This document shows, one piece after another, positions 1 through 6,440 of a DNA stretch of 64,000 bases (positions are counted from its first letter, which is position 1; each line of letters starts with the position of its first letter). The DNA comes from Daejeonia sp002484105 (GTDB taxonomy: Bacteria > Bacteroidota > Bacteroidia > Flavobacteriales > Weeksellaceae). A program made the translations under genes and the position numbers. Location: contig NZ_CP195105.1 of the NCBI RefSeq assembly GCF_051175565.1, positions 992,001-1,056,000 on the forward strand, in the 5' to 3' direction. The notes beneath the pieces were generated by a model. It did no database searches, was not told where the DNA came from, and saw only the letters and a list, made by a program, of their open reading frames with translations.

Positions 1-27
1 AATTATTTTCCTCATAATTTATTTGGG

Positions 28-63
28 TTACGGCGGAGCAAAGCTCCGCCGTAACTTTTTTTT
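28..63 (+). terminator. strong intrinsic terminator
   Basis: A perfect 12-bp stem (28-39 with 43-54) around an AAA loop is followed by a run of T on the plus strand. It would end transcription of a gene lying before the window start. Confidence 0.85.
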
Positions 64-129
64 CCGACTCCATTGCCGCTTGGTATATTTTTGGCATCCG
101 TTCCCCCATCACATTTAATAATATCGAAT

Positions 130-600
130 ATGAAAACCACTTTTTTCGCCGCTGCCGTTCTTGCATTGGCAACCATTTCCTGCAATCAAAACAAAACACA
201 AGACCAAGTACAAACCCAGGATACCTTAGTTGTACAACAGGATTCTGCTGAGTCAAATGCTGCCGTTCACGAAAATATCATTACCAAAAATGAGGGAAAA
301 TATCCTCACGACCTTAAAATTTTCGAGGATAAAGATTTTGGGGATCGCTTCAAAAAACTGGTGGGAACACAATATGACAATATCATCAAAAGTTTCAACG
401 TGGAAAGTCCCATTGTTTCCGAAGCAGGAATTTACAAATTCACCGGATGCAGACAACATGACTGTCCTGCTTTTCTGACCACTATTTTGTATGATGCCAA
501 AAACGACAACCTGAATGTTTTGGTAGATCAGGAAGGAAAAATAACCGAATACAGCGAGAAAGGTAAAATTGAATATACCAACACCTTGAAAGCAAAATAA
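130..600 (+). CDS. small predicted lipoprotein of unknown function
   Basis: 156 residues. I do not recognise the family. I chose the ATG at 130 rather than the upstream in-frame codon at 73 because it starts a clean lipoprotein signal: basic MKTT, a hydrophobic stretch, then TISC with the lipidated cysteine at residue 18. After it comes a Q/T-rich linker (about residues 19-45), typical of surface or periplasmic lipoproteins, then a compact C-terminal region with a Cys pair (GCRQHDC). A TATTTTTG -7-like box lies at 86-93. The gene stands alone between two terminators. Membrane anchoring is inferred from the signal; the function is unknown. Confidence 0.75.
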   Translation: MKTTFFAAAVLALATISCNQNKTQDQVQTQDTLVVQQDSAESNAAVHENIITKNEGKYPHDLKIFEDKDFGDRFKKLVGTQYDNIIKSFNVESPIVSEAGIYKFTGCRQHDCPAFLTTILYDAKNDNLNVLVDQEGKITEYSEKGKIEYTNTLKAK

Positions 601-615
601 AATTGATGCAGACAA

Positions 616-650
616 AAGATTGCGGCGCGGGAGGCGCCGCAATCTTTCTT
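616..650. terminator. bidirectional intrinsic terminator
   Basis: A perfect 13-bp stem (616-628 with 634-646) lies between two convergent genes, the lipoprotein on plus and the alkyltransferase-like gene on minus. T or A runs on the two sides let it serve both strands. Confidence 0.8.
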
Positions 651-678
651 ATAAAAGCAATTTTCTGAATTCTTGTGT

Positions 679-975
679 TTACAACTCTTCCAAAGGATTC
701 CAAAACAGTTTTTTAAAATTCCTGATTCTCAGGTTTTCCACCTCAATTCCTTCGGCTTCCAGCCTTTTCTGAAATTCGGGAACCGAAAGTTTTCCCGAAC
801 CTGAAATCACACGGTGTGCCGGAACATCCTCTGGACAACCGCCCATGGCTTTCCCAACATGACGGGAATGATTCGGGAAACCGACTGCCCTGGCGATCGC
901 TCCGTAAGTTGTTACCTTACCTCTGGGCACAAGTTTCGTAATTTCCCAAACCTGATGTTTAAAAAGTTCGTTCAT
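679..975 (-). CDS. alkyltransferase-like (ATL) DNA-binding protein
   Basis: 98 residues, matching the DNA-binding C-terminal domain of O6-alkylguanine-DNA alkyltransferases. The start at 975 (MNELFKHQVW) is chosen because the upstream in-frame extension is translated hairpin-repeat DNA. Seen in sequence: the helix-turn-helix part (TTYGAIARAVG), the arginine-finger region (NHSRHVGKAM) and the active-site position reading PAHRV at 52-56. In true methyltransferases this is PCHRV, so the acceptor cysteine is replaced by alanine. In the ATL family such proteins bind O6-alkylguanine without repairing it and hand the lesion to nucleotide excision repair. That role here is inferred from the family. 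Confidence 0.88.
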   Translation of the reverse strand: MNELFKHQVWEITKLVPRGKVTTYGAIARAVGFPNHSRHVGKAMGGCPEDVPAHRVISGSGKLSVPEFQKRLEAEGIEVENLRIRNFKKLFWNPLEEL

Positions 976-1002
976 GGAATAAAGATAACGAATTTGCGTG
1001 AG

Positions 1003-1152
1003 CGATGGTAGCGGAAATCCCGCAGAGAAGAGGCGCGAGCGAAGCGAGCGCCGATGAACGAGGAATTGCAGCGGACGTAGCGACCCGACGCGGTGGAGCT
1101 TTTCCAAAGTTTCAAACTTTGGAAAAGTTTTGCTTCGGAAAGGGACACGCCC
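1003..1152 (+). repeat. interspersed hairpin repeat, copy 1
   Basis: About 150 bp, GC-richer than its surroundings, running from GATGGTAGCGG to GGGACACGCCC. It contains a near-perfect 14-bp hairpin at about 1098-1125 (CTTTTCCAAAGTTT and its complement) and a palindromic GCGAGCGAAGCGAGCG stretch. A related copy lies inverted at 2264-2415, so the two bracket the deoxyhypusine-synthase-like gene. ORFs across it are not genes. Confidence 0.75.
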
Positions 1153-1158
1153 AAAAAC

Positions 1159-1196
1159 AAAAAAAGTGTTCAAAAAAAATTGAACACTCTTTTTAC
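1159..1196. terminator. bidirectional terminator
   Basis: Stem GTGTTCAA (1166-1173) and TTGAACAC (1180-1187) with A/T runs on both sides. It sits just after the stop of the minus-strand deoxyhypusine-synthase-like gene and would end its transcript. Confidence 0.75.
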
Positions 1197-1212
1197 CTTT
1201 TAAATCTGTGCT

Positions 1213-2184
1213 TTAGTTTTCTAAGACATACGTAAACATCAGCGGTGCACAAATAGTGGCATCACTTTCCACGATGAATTTCGGGGTGTCGATGTCGAGT
1301 TTTCCCCAAGTGATTTTTTCATTTGGAACCGCACCGGAATACGAACCGTAGGACGTAGTGGAATCGGAAATCTGACAGAAATACGACCAAAACGGCACAT
1401 CTTCCCACTCCAGATCCTGATACATCATCGGAACCACGCAAATGGGGAAATCTCCGGAAATTCCACCTCCGATCTGGAAAAATCCAACGCCCTTGCCTTC
1501 GGAATTGGCTCTGTACCATTCGGTTAGATAAATCATATATTCAATTCCGGATTTTACGGTGCTGGCTTTCAGATTTCCTTTAATAACGTTGGCTGCGAAA
1601 ATATTTCCGGTAGTGGAATCTTCCCAACCCGGACAAACGATCGGAAGGTTTTTTTCTGCGGCAGCAATCATCCAGGAATCTTTCGGATCGATTTCGTAAT
1701 ACTGCTCCAACACACCGGAATTGATGACTTTATACAGAAATTCGTGTGGGAAATACCGCTCTCCTTTGTCTTCGGCTTCATGCCAAACGTCTTCCAGATG
1801 CTGCTGCAAACGGCGGAAGGCTTCCTCTTCCGGGATGCAGGTATCGGTAACCCTGTTATAATGATTGTCCAGAAGTTCGCGTTCCTGCTCAGGCGTCAGA
1901 TCTCTGTAATTCGGAACTCTTTTATAATGTGAATGGGCAACAAGATTCATCACATCTTCTTCCAGATTAGCACCGGTACAGGAAATGATCTGTACTTTGT
2001 CCTGACGGATCATTTCAGCCAGAATTTTCCCCAGTTCGGCTGTAGACATTGCTCCGCCGAGGGAAATCAGCATTTTACCGCCGTCTTTAAGATGTGCGAC
2101 ATACGCTTTAGAAGCATCTACCAACGCTGCGGCATTGAAATGCAGGTAATATTTTTCGATAAAATCGGTAATTGGTTTGCTCAT
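1213..2184 (-). CDS. deoxyhypusine synthase family protein
   Basis: 323 residues from MSKPITDF; the start at 2184 follows a CAAAGATA (-7 box, minus strand) at 2209-2216. The protein matches the deoxyhypusine synthase fold from end to end: the NAD-binding Rossmann region (LISLGGAMSTAELG, SCTGANLEED) and the C-terminal catalytic block (GGGISGDFP, then EKITWGKLD). The lysine of the WGK motif is the residue that carries the aminobutyl intermediate in characterised enzymes. Bacteria lack eIF5A, so hypusine formation is not expected. Bacterial members are thought to act on polyamines, for example as homospermidine synthase, but the substrate here is unknown. The gene is flanked by inverted hairpin repeats. 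Confidence 0.9.
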   Translation of the reverse strand: MSKPITDFIEKYYLHFNAAALVDASKAYVAHLKDGGKMLISLGGAMSTAELGKILAEMIRQDKVQIISCTGANLEEDVMNLVAHSHYKRVPNYRDLTPEQERELLDNHYNRVTDTCIPEEEAFRRLQQHLEDVWHEAEDKGERYFPHEFLYKVINSGVLEQYYEIDPKDSWMIAAAEKNLPIVCPGWEDSTTGNIFAANVIKGNLKASTVKSGIEYMIYLTEWYRANSEGKGVGFFQIGGGISGDFPICVVPMMYQDLEWEDVPFWSYFCQISDSTTSYGSYSGAVPNEKITWGKLDIDTPKFIVESDATICAPLMFTYVLEN

Positions 2185-2208
2185 TTTTTTATGTAAAATT
2201 TGTTCCTG

Positions 2209-2216
2209 CAAAGATA
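2209..2216 (-). promoter_or_regulatory. -7 box of the deoxyhypusine-synthase-like gene
   Basis: TATCTTTG on the minus strand matches the Bacteroidota TAnnTTTG consensus, 24 bp before the ATG. No good -33 box is visible. Confidence 0.5.
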
Positions 2217-2263
2217 GGAAATAGTTGAAAGTTGATGGAGATTGCGTTGTTGTTTTTTATTTT

Positions 2264-2415
2264 GGGCGTATCCCTTGCCGGAAAAAATTCTTCCAAAGTT
2301 TCAGAACTTTGGAAGAATTTGCCCACACCGTCGGGTCGGGCTGTACGCTGCTACTCCTCGTTTTGCCGCTCCGCTTCGCTCCGCGGCTTCACTGTGGGGT
2401 ATCCGCTGCCATCCC
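2264..2415 (-). repeat. interspersed hairpin repeat, copy 2 (inverted)
   Basis: About 152 bp related to the repeat at 1003-1152 but in the opposite orientation. It carries the same CCAAAGTTTC hairpin (about 2287-2320) and a GCTCCGCTTCGCTCCGCGG stretch. It fills much of the 336-bp gap between arfB and the deoxyhypusine-synthase-like gene. The rest of that gap (2416-2520) is low-complexity and shows no gene. Confidence 0.75.
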
Positions 2416-2520
2416 TTACGCGGATGAAGAACCTTGTTTGAACATCCGGAAAAAGGGAGAAGGCACATTTTTTTTTCTGAAAAATGTAAAAACGTACACA
2501 GGATGAAACCCCATCCATTG

Positions 2521-2913
2521 CTAAAACCTAAATTTCCTGTTTTCCTTTTTCTCAGAAAGCTTCTTTTTATTGTCCAGGCGTTTGGCGATTTGTGCTTTGG
2601 AAGGTTGGGTTTTCTTTCTTGGCTTTTGAAGAATAATAGCAAGATTTACCAACGCAAGAATTTTTTCTGTGGCTGCTTTTTTATTCTGAAACTGCGTCCG
2701 GCTTTCCGAAACGGTCAACTGAAGAATACCCTCTGCATTCATCCGGTTTTTGAGTTTCAGTGCGATTCTTTGTTTTTCTTCATCAGAGAAAAATATGCTT
2801 TCTTCCACCTTCCACATTACCGTAACGGACGTTTCCACTTTGTTCACATTTTGTCCGCCCGCTCCGGAAGATCGGGAAGTTTTGTACAACAATTCTTTGG
2901 TGAAGTTTTTCAT
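2521..2913 (-). CDS. arfB: alternative ribosome-rescue factor ArfB (peptidyl-tRNA hydrolase)
   Basis: 130 residues. The RF-1-like GGQ hydrolysis motif is at 19-21 inside SRSSGAGGQNVNKVET, the signature of the ArfB/ICT1 family. The C-terminal 30 residues are a lysine/arginine-rich tail (QKPRKKTQPSKAQIAKR onward), which in this family enters the empty mRNA channel of a stalled ribosome. Length and layout fit ArfB, not a full release factor, which would have extra domains. It frees peptides from ribosomes stuck at mRNA 3' ends, a back-up to the tmRNA system also encoded in this window (31.1-31.5 kb). A TATCTTTG -7 box (minus strand) lies at 2936-2943, 22 bp before the start. Confidence 0.92.
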   Translation of the reverse strand: MKNFTKELLYKTSRSSGAGGQNVNKVETSVTVMWKVEESIFFSDEEKQRIALKLKNRMNAEGILQLTVSESRTQFQNKKAATEKILALVNLAIILQKPRKKTQPSKAQIAKRLDNKKKLSEKKENRKFRF

Positions 2914-2982
2914 TTTTTGAAGAAAGAGGACAGAACAAAGATAAAAGAAAAATTGAGTGATAATAATAATCCATGAAGAATT

Positions 2983-3034
2983 CCCCTCTTTTTAAAGAGG
3001 GGTGGCAATTTCGCCTAAGCGAAATTGACGGGGT
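2983..3034. repeat. double-hairpin interspersed repeat at the menE 3' end
   Basis: Two adjacent palindromes: CCCCTCTTTTTAAAGAGGGG at 2983-3002 and CAATTTCGCCTAAGCGAAATTG with its arms at 3006-3027, followed by ACGGGGTG. It lies just after the menE stop and could act as its terminator on the minus strand. From memory, similar double hairpins are common between flavobacterial genes. Confidence 0.6.
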
Positions 3035-3038
3035 GTTT

Positions 3039-4085
3039 TCAACTATTCTGAATGAAATCCAAAAGCGCTCTTCGGTTTACTTTCCCGTTGGGTGTTCTTG
3101 GAATTTTTTCCACAAAAACAATTTCTTTCGGTTGGTGAAATTTCGGTTGATAATGAATGTTTGAAAGCTTTTCGTTCAACACTACGCTTTTTGTCCCTTC
3201 AATCACCAAGGTTAATTTTTGTCCTAAACGCTCGTCGGGAATTCCCAAAAAAACAATTTCATTTGGAATTACTTTTTTCACCATTGCTTCCAATTGTTCA
3301 GGATAAATTTTGGCTCCGCCAGAATTGATGATATGATCGGCTCTTCCCAAAAAACGAAACTCTTGGATGTTTTTTAATTCGATGATGTCATTGGTTTGCA
3401 GGATTTCAGAATTCAGTTGCGGAGCGTTGATGGTAAGACAGCCGCGCGGATCCTGACTGATTTCAACTCCCTGAAATAGCTGAAAATACTGGTGTTCGTT
3501 AGGAAAAATTTCTTTTAAAGCAATGTGAGAAAGCGTTTCCGACATTCCATAGGTTTCGTAGACTATGGTTGTCGGTTGTTCGTTGTCGGCTGTTCGTTGT
3601 AGAAGTTTTTCATTTATTTTCTTTTTCAACGCTTCGGAAACTGCAGCTCCGCCGATAATGAGCTTTTTAATAAGATGAATCTTATCCAGTGAATGTTCCA
3701 CCTGAAGTGGGGTCATGGCACAAAAATCAATTTCTGTTTCCAGATTTTGTAGCGGATGCAAGGATGGTTCTGTAATGTGCAAGCGAAGTTTTCTTTCTAT
3801 GGAACGTACAATCATCATTTTTCCTGAAATATATTCTACCGGGAGACAGAGCAAAGCAGAATCTTCATGTTTTAATTCCAGAAAACGGCAGGTCATTTCT
3901 GCGGAATATCGCATTTTTTTCTTTTCGACTTCAAAAACTTTTGGAACTCCGGTAGAGCCGGAGGTTTGTACGGAAACTGTTGGGGTATCGGAAAACCATT
4001 CTTGTACAAACTGAATTACTTTTTTTTCAAAAGGATTTGTAGCGAATATTGGAATGGTATTGAGGTCGTTAAAATGTATTTCCAT
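3039..4085 (-). CDS. menE: AMP-binding acyl-CoA ligase, probably o-succinylbenzoate-CoA ligase MenE
   Basis: 348 residues from MEIHFNDL; the upstream in-frame codon would run into a tRNA, so the start is at 4085. ANL-superfamily signatures are present: the phosphate-binding loop TSGSTGVPK, the A5 motif YETYGMSE, the GRADHIINSGG hinge and, near the end, the catalytic-lysine motif RTPNGKVNRR. The protein is short for the superfamily (usually over 450), as MenE-type ligases of Bacteroidota often are. The expected role is activation of o-succinylbenzoate in menaquinone synthesis. No other men gene is nearby, so MenE is the best call but another acyl substrate is possible. An internal patch (about 3575-3603) is made of a short repeated sequence. 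Confidence 0.78.
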   Translation of the reverse strand: MEIHFNDLNTIPIFATNPFEKKVIQFVQEWFSDTPTVSVQTSGSTGVPKVFEVEKKKMRYSAEMTCRFLELKHEDSALLCLPVEYISGKMMIVRSIERKLRLHITEPSLHPLQNLETEIDFCAMTPLQVEHSLDKIHLIKKLIIGGAAVSEALKKKINEKLLQRTADNEQPTTIVYETYGMSETLSHIALKEIFPNEHQYFQLFQGVEISQDPRGCLTINAPQLNSEILQTNDIIELKNIQEFRFLGRADHIINSGGAKIYPEQLEAMVKKVIPNEIVFLGIPDERLGQKLTLVIEGTKSVVLNEKLSNIHYQPKFHQPKEIVFVEKIPRTPNGKVNRRALLDFIQNS

Positions 4086-4158
4086 GGTGCGAAGCTTAAA
4101 AAAGTTTGTAAAATTACCGCTTTTGAAATTATTTGCTTGCAGATTAAGAAAATAATCA

Positions 4159-4166
4159 TAAATTTG
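4159..4166 (+). promoter_or_regulatory. -7 box of tRNA-Gln(UUG)
   Basis: TAAATTTG, a perfect TAnnTTTG box, 16 bp before the tRNA. A TTTG at 4132-4135 is slightly too far to be an ideal -33 box. Confidence 0.55.
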
Positions 4167-4182
4167 CACCACAAAAATTTGC

Positions 4183-4254
4183 AGACTCATGGTGTAACGG
4201 TTAGCACTATGGTTTTTGGTACCATCAGTCGGGGTTCGAATCCCTGTGAGTCTA
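4183..4254 (+). tRNA. tRNA-Gln (anticodon UUG)
   Basis: 72 nt. The acceptor stem AGACTCA pairs with TGAGTCT. The anticodon arm is ATGGT-TTTTGGT-ACCAT, giving anticodon UUG. The T-loop TTCGAAT is present. The discriminator is A and the CCA end is not encoded. Confidence 0.95.
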
Positions 4255-4280
4255 CAATTTTTATGCAGAAAGAAATTTTT

Positions 4281-4311
4281 TTTGTGAAAACCTTAGAAAG
4301 TATTATTTTTG
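4281..4311 (+). promoter_or_regulatory. promoter of tRNA-Gln(CUG)
   Basis: TTTG at 4281-4284 and TATTTTTG at 4304-4311 with a 19-bp spacer, a good Bacteroidota promoter. The second tRNA-Gln therefore has its own start. Confidence 0.7.
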
Positions 4312-4327
4312 CATCACGAAAAATGTC

Positions 4328-4398
4328 AGACTTATGGTGTAACGGTAGCACTACAGATTCTGGCTCTGTCAGTTGGGGTTCGAATCCCTATAAGTCTA
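4328..4398 (+). tRNA. tRNA-Gln (anticodon CUG)
   Basis: 71 nt. The acceptor stem AGACTTA pairs with TAAGTCT. The anticodon arm is ACAGA-TTCTGGC-TCTGT, giving anticodon CUG. It resembles the UUG gene 74 bp upstream, so the pair probably arose by duplication. CCA is not encoded. Confidence 0.95.
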
Positions 4399-4409
4399 CA
4401 AATCGACAC

Positions 4410-4438
4410 TTAAACCTCTGATTTTCAGGGGTTTTTTT
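4410..4438 (+). terminator. terminator after tRNA-Gln(CUG)
   Basis: AACCTCTGATTTTCAGGGGTT hairpin followed by eight T. The remaining gap to pyrG (4439-4643) holds short ACGGATCA repeats (about 4466-4526) and a GC-rich patch at 4560-4626 that resembles part of the hairpin repeat near 1.0 kb. Confidence 0.8.
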
Positions 4439-4643
4439 TGTTTGGGTTAGTCAGTATTTTAGAAAAACGGGATCAAGAACAAAACGGATCAAGAACAATA
4501 CTTGTGGACTATGTAAAAACGGATCAGCCTCAAAACTTCTTACTGGAATTTTCTCATTAGCCCCGGTTGCAGCGGTTACCCCGCAGCGCAGCGAGGAGTA
4601 GTAGCGGAAGACGGGTTCCCGGCTCCAAAGAAAAATGAATCTT

Positions 4644-4675
4644 TTTGGCAGATATCTCTTTTTCCTTTAACTTTG
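4644..4675 (+). promoter_or_regulatory. pyrG promoter
   Basis: TTTG at 4644-4647 and TAACTTTG at 4668-4675, spacer 20 bp, 17 bp before the pyrG ATG. One of the best matches to the Bacteroidota consensus in the window. Confidence 0.8.
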
Positions 4676-4691
4676 CACAAACCTAAATCTA

Positions 4692-6299
4692 ATGAGTAAA
4701 AAGAATACGAAATACATCTTCGTAACAGGAGGTGTTACTTCTTCGCTGGGTAAAGGAATCGTCTCGGCCTCTCTTGGCCTCCTGCTGAAATCCCGCGGCT
4801 ACAACGTCACCATACAGAAACTGGATCCCTATATCAATATTGACCCTGGAACGCTGAATCCCTACGAACACGGCGAATGTTATGTTACGGAAGACGGCGC
4901 CGAAACCGATCTTGACCTTGGACATTACGAAAGGTTTCTGAATTCCAGAACCTCACAGAACAACAATGTTACGACCGGAAGAATTTACCAGACCGTTATT
5001 GAAAAGGAGCGCAAAGGAGATTTTCTGGGAAAAACCGTGCAGGTAATTCCACATATTACCAACGAAATCAAACGCCGTATTACCATTCTCTCCAAGCAGA
5101 ATTATGATATTATTATTACGGAAATAGGCGGTACGGTAGGGGATATAGAATCCCTGCCCTATATCGAATCTGTCCGTCAGTTGAAATGGGAGTTGGGAGA
5201 AAAAAATTCCATAGTGATACATCTTACATTGCTGCCGTATCTTTCTTCAAGTGGTGAACTGAAAACCAAGCCGTCTCAGCATTCCGTACGTGCCCTGATG
5301 GAAGATGGTGTTGCGGCTGATATTCTCGTATGCCGTACCGAACATAAAATATCCAAAGAAATCCGCGCAAAACTTGCTCAGTTCTGTAATGTAGGCATTC
5401 AGAATGTTATAGAATGTATGGATATGGAAACCATCTATGAGGTGCCGCTCTACCTTCAGAAACAGGATTTTGATGATGTGGTACTGAAAGAACTTGGACT
5501 GAAAAATGAAAAAAAAGCGGATCTGAAAGACTGGAAAAACTTTCTGAAAAAATACAGTAATCCGAAAAAATCCATTGAAGTGGCACTTGTAGGGAAATAT
5601 GTCAGCCTGCAGGATTCTTATAAATCTATTGCAGAATCCTTTATCCATGCTGGCGCCGATCAGGAAACGGAAGTGAAAATACGCTGGATATACAGTGGTG
5701 ATGTAACAGAGGATAATACAGAGGAACTTTTTGACGGAATAGACGGAATGCTGATCGCTCCAGGATTTGGCGACCGCGGTATTGAAGGGAAAATAATTTC
5801 AGCTAAATATGCCCGCGAGCATGAAATTCCGTTGCTGGGAATCTGTCTCGGTATGCAGATCATGACCATAGAATTTGCCAGAAATGTTATCGGGTTGGAA
5901 AAAGCCAACTCTATGGAATTTGACACTTCGACTCCGGATCCGGTAATTGCGCTGATGGCAGACCAGAAAAATGTTGTCGACAAAGGTGGTACGATGCGTC
6001 TTGGCGCCTGGAAATGTACGCTGAAAGCGGGTTCTGCACTCTCGGAAATCTATGGAGCTCGTAATATTTCAGAACGCCACCGGCATCGCTATGAGTTTAA
6101 TTCAGAATATAAAGAGCAATTCGAGAAACAGGGGCTTGCGCCTTCCGGATTCAATCCCGATACAGGTCTGGTGGAAACCATTGAACTGAAAGATCATCCC
6201 TTCTACATCGGTGTGCAGTATCATCCGGAATACAAAAGTACCGTGGCAGCGCCACATCCGCTCTTTATCGCTTTTGTGAAAGCCTGTACAAAAAAGTGA
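4692..6299 (+). CDS. pyrG: CTP synthase
   Basis: 535 residues, the normal size. It converts UTP to CTP using ATP and glutamine. The N-terminal synthetase domain (about 1-265) starts with the P-loop-like GGVTSSLGKGI. The C-terminal class I glutamine amidotransferase domain (about 295-530) has the nucleophile Cys385 in GICLGMQ and the His511/Glu513 pair in YHPE. All key residues are present. A strong promoter sits just upstream. yidC follows 141 bp later with its own -7-like box, so the two genes are probably separate units. Confidence 0.98.
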   Translation: MSKKNTKYIFVTGGVTSSLGKGIVSASLGLLLKSRGYNVTIQKLDPYINIDPGTLNPYEHGECYVTEDGAETDLDLGHYERFLNSRTSQNNNVTTGRIYQTVIEKERKGDFLGKTVQVIPHITNEIKRRITILSKQNYDIIITEIGGTVGDIESLPYIESVRQLKWELGEKNSIVIHLTLLPYLSSSGELKTKPSQHSVRALMEDGVAADILVCRTEHKISKEIRAKLAQFCNVGIQNVIECMDMETIYEVPLYLQKQDFDDVVLKELGLKNEKKADLKDWKNFLKKYSNPKKSIEVALVGKYVSLQDSYKSIAESFIHAGADQETEVKIRWIYSGDVTEDNTEELFDGIDGMLIAPGFGDRGIEGKIISAKYAREHEIPLLGICLGMQIMTIEFARNVIGLEKANSMEFDTSTPDPVIALMADQKNVVDKGGTMRLGAWKCTLKAGSALSEIYGARNISERHRHRYEFNSEYKEQFEKQGLAPSGFNPDTGLVETIELKDHPFYIGVQYHPEYKSTVAAPHPLFIAFVKACTKK

Positions 6300-6354
6300 C
6301 GACAGCGGCACATGATATATGGCCGGAAAAAAGGAAGCTTTTAAAAAAAATCAG

Positions 6355-6362
6355 TATTTTTG
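6355..6362 (+). promoter_or_regulatory. -7 box of yidC
   Basis: TATTTTTG matches TAnnTTTG, 78 bp before the yidC ATG. No clear TTTG -33 box. Confidence 0.4.
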
Positions 6363-6440
6363 TCACCCTCAATTTCTCGTGAATCAGTAAGGTACAGGAT
6401 TTGACGGATGGGGGACATGACAATTTTTTAAACAATCAAC

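Noticed and set aside
1005..1235. ORF through the hairpin repeat on plus, and the N-terminal extension of the alkyltransferase-like gene
   Set aside because: Translated repeat sequence; the proper gene starts at 975 after it.
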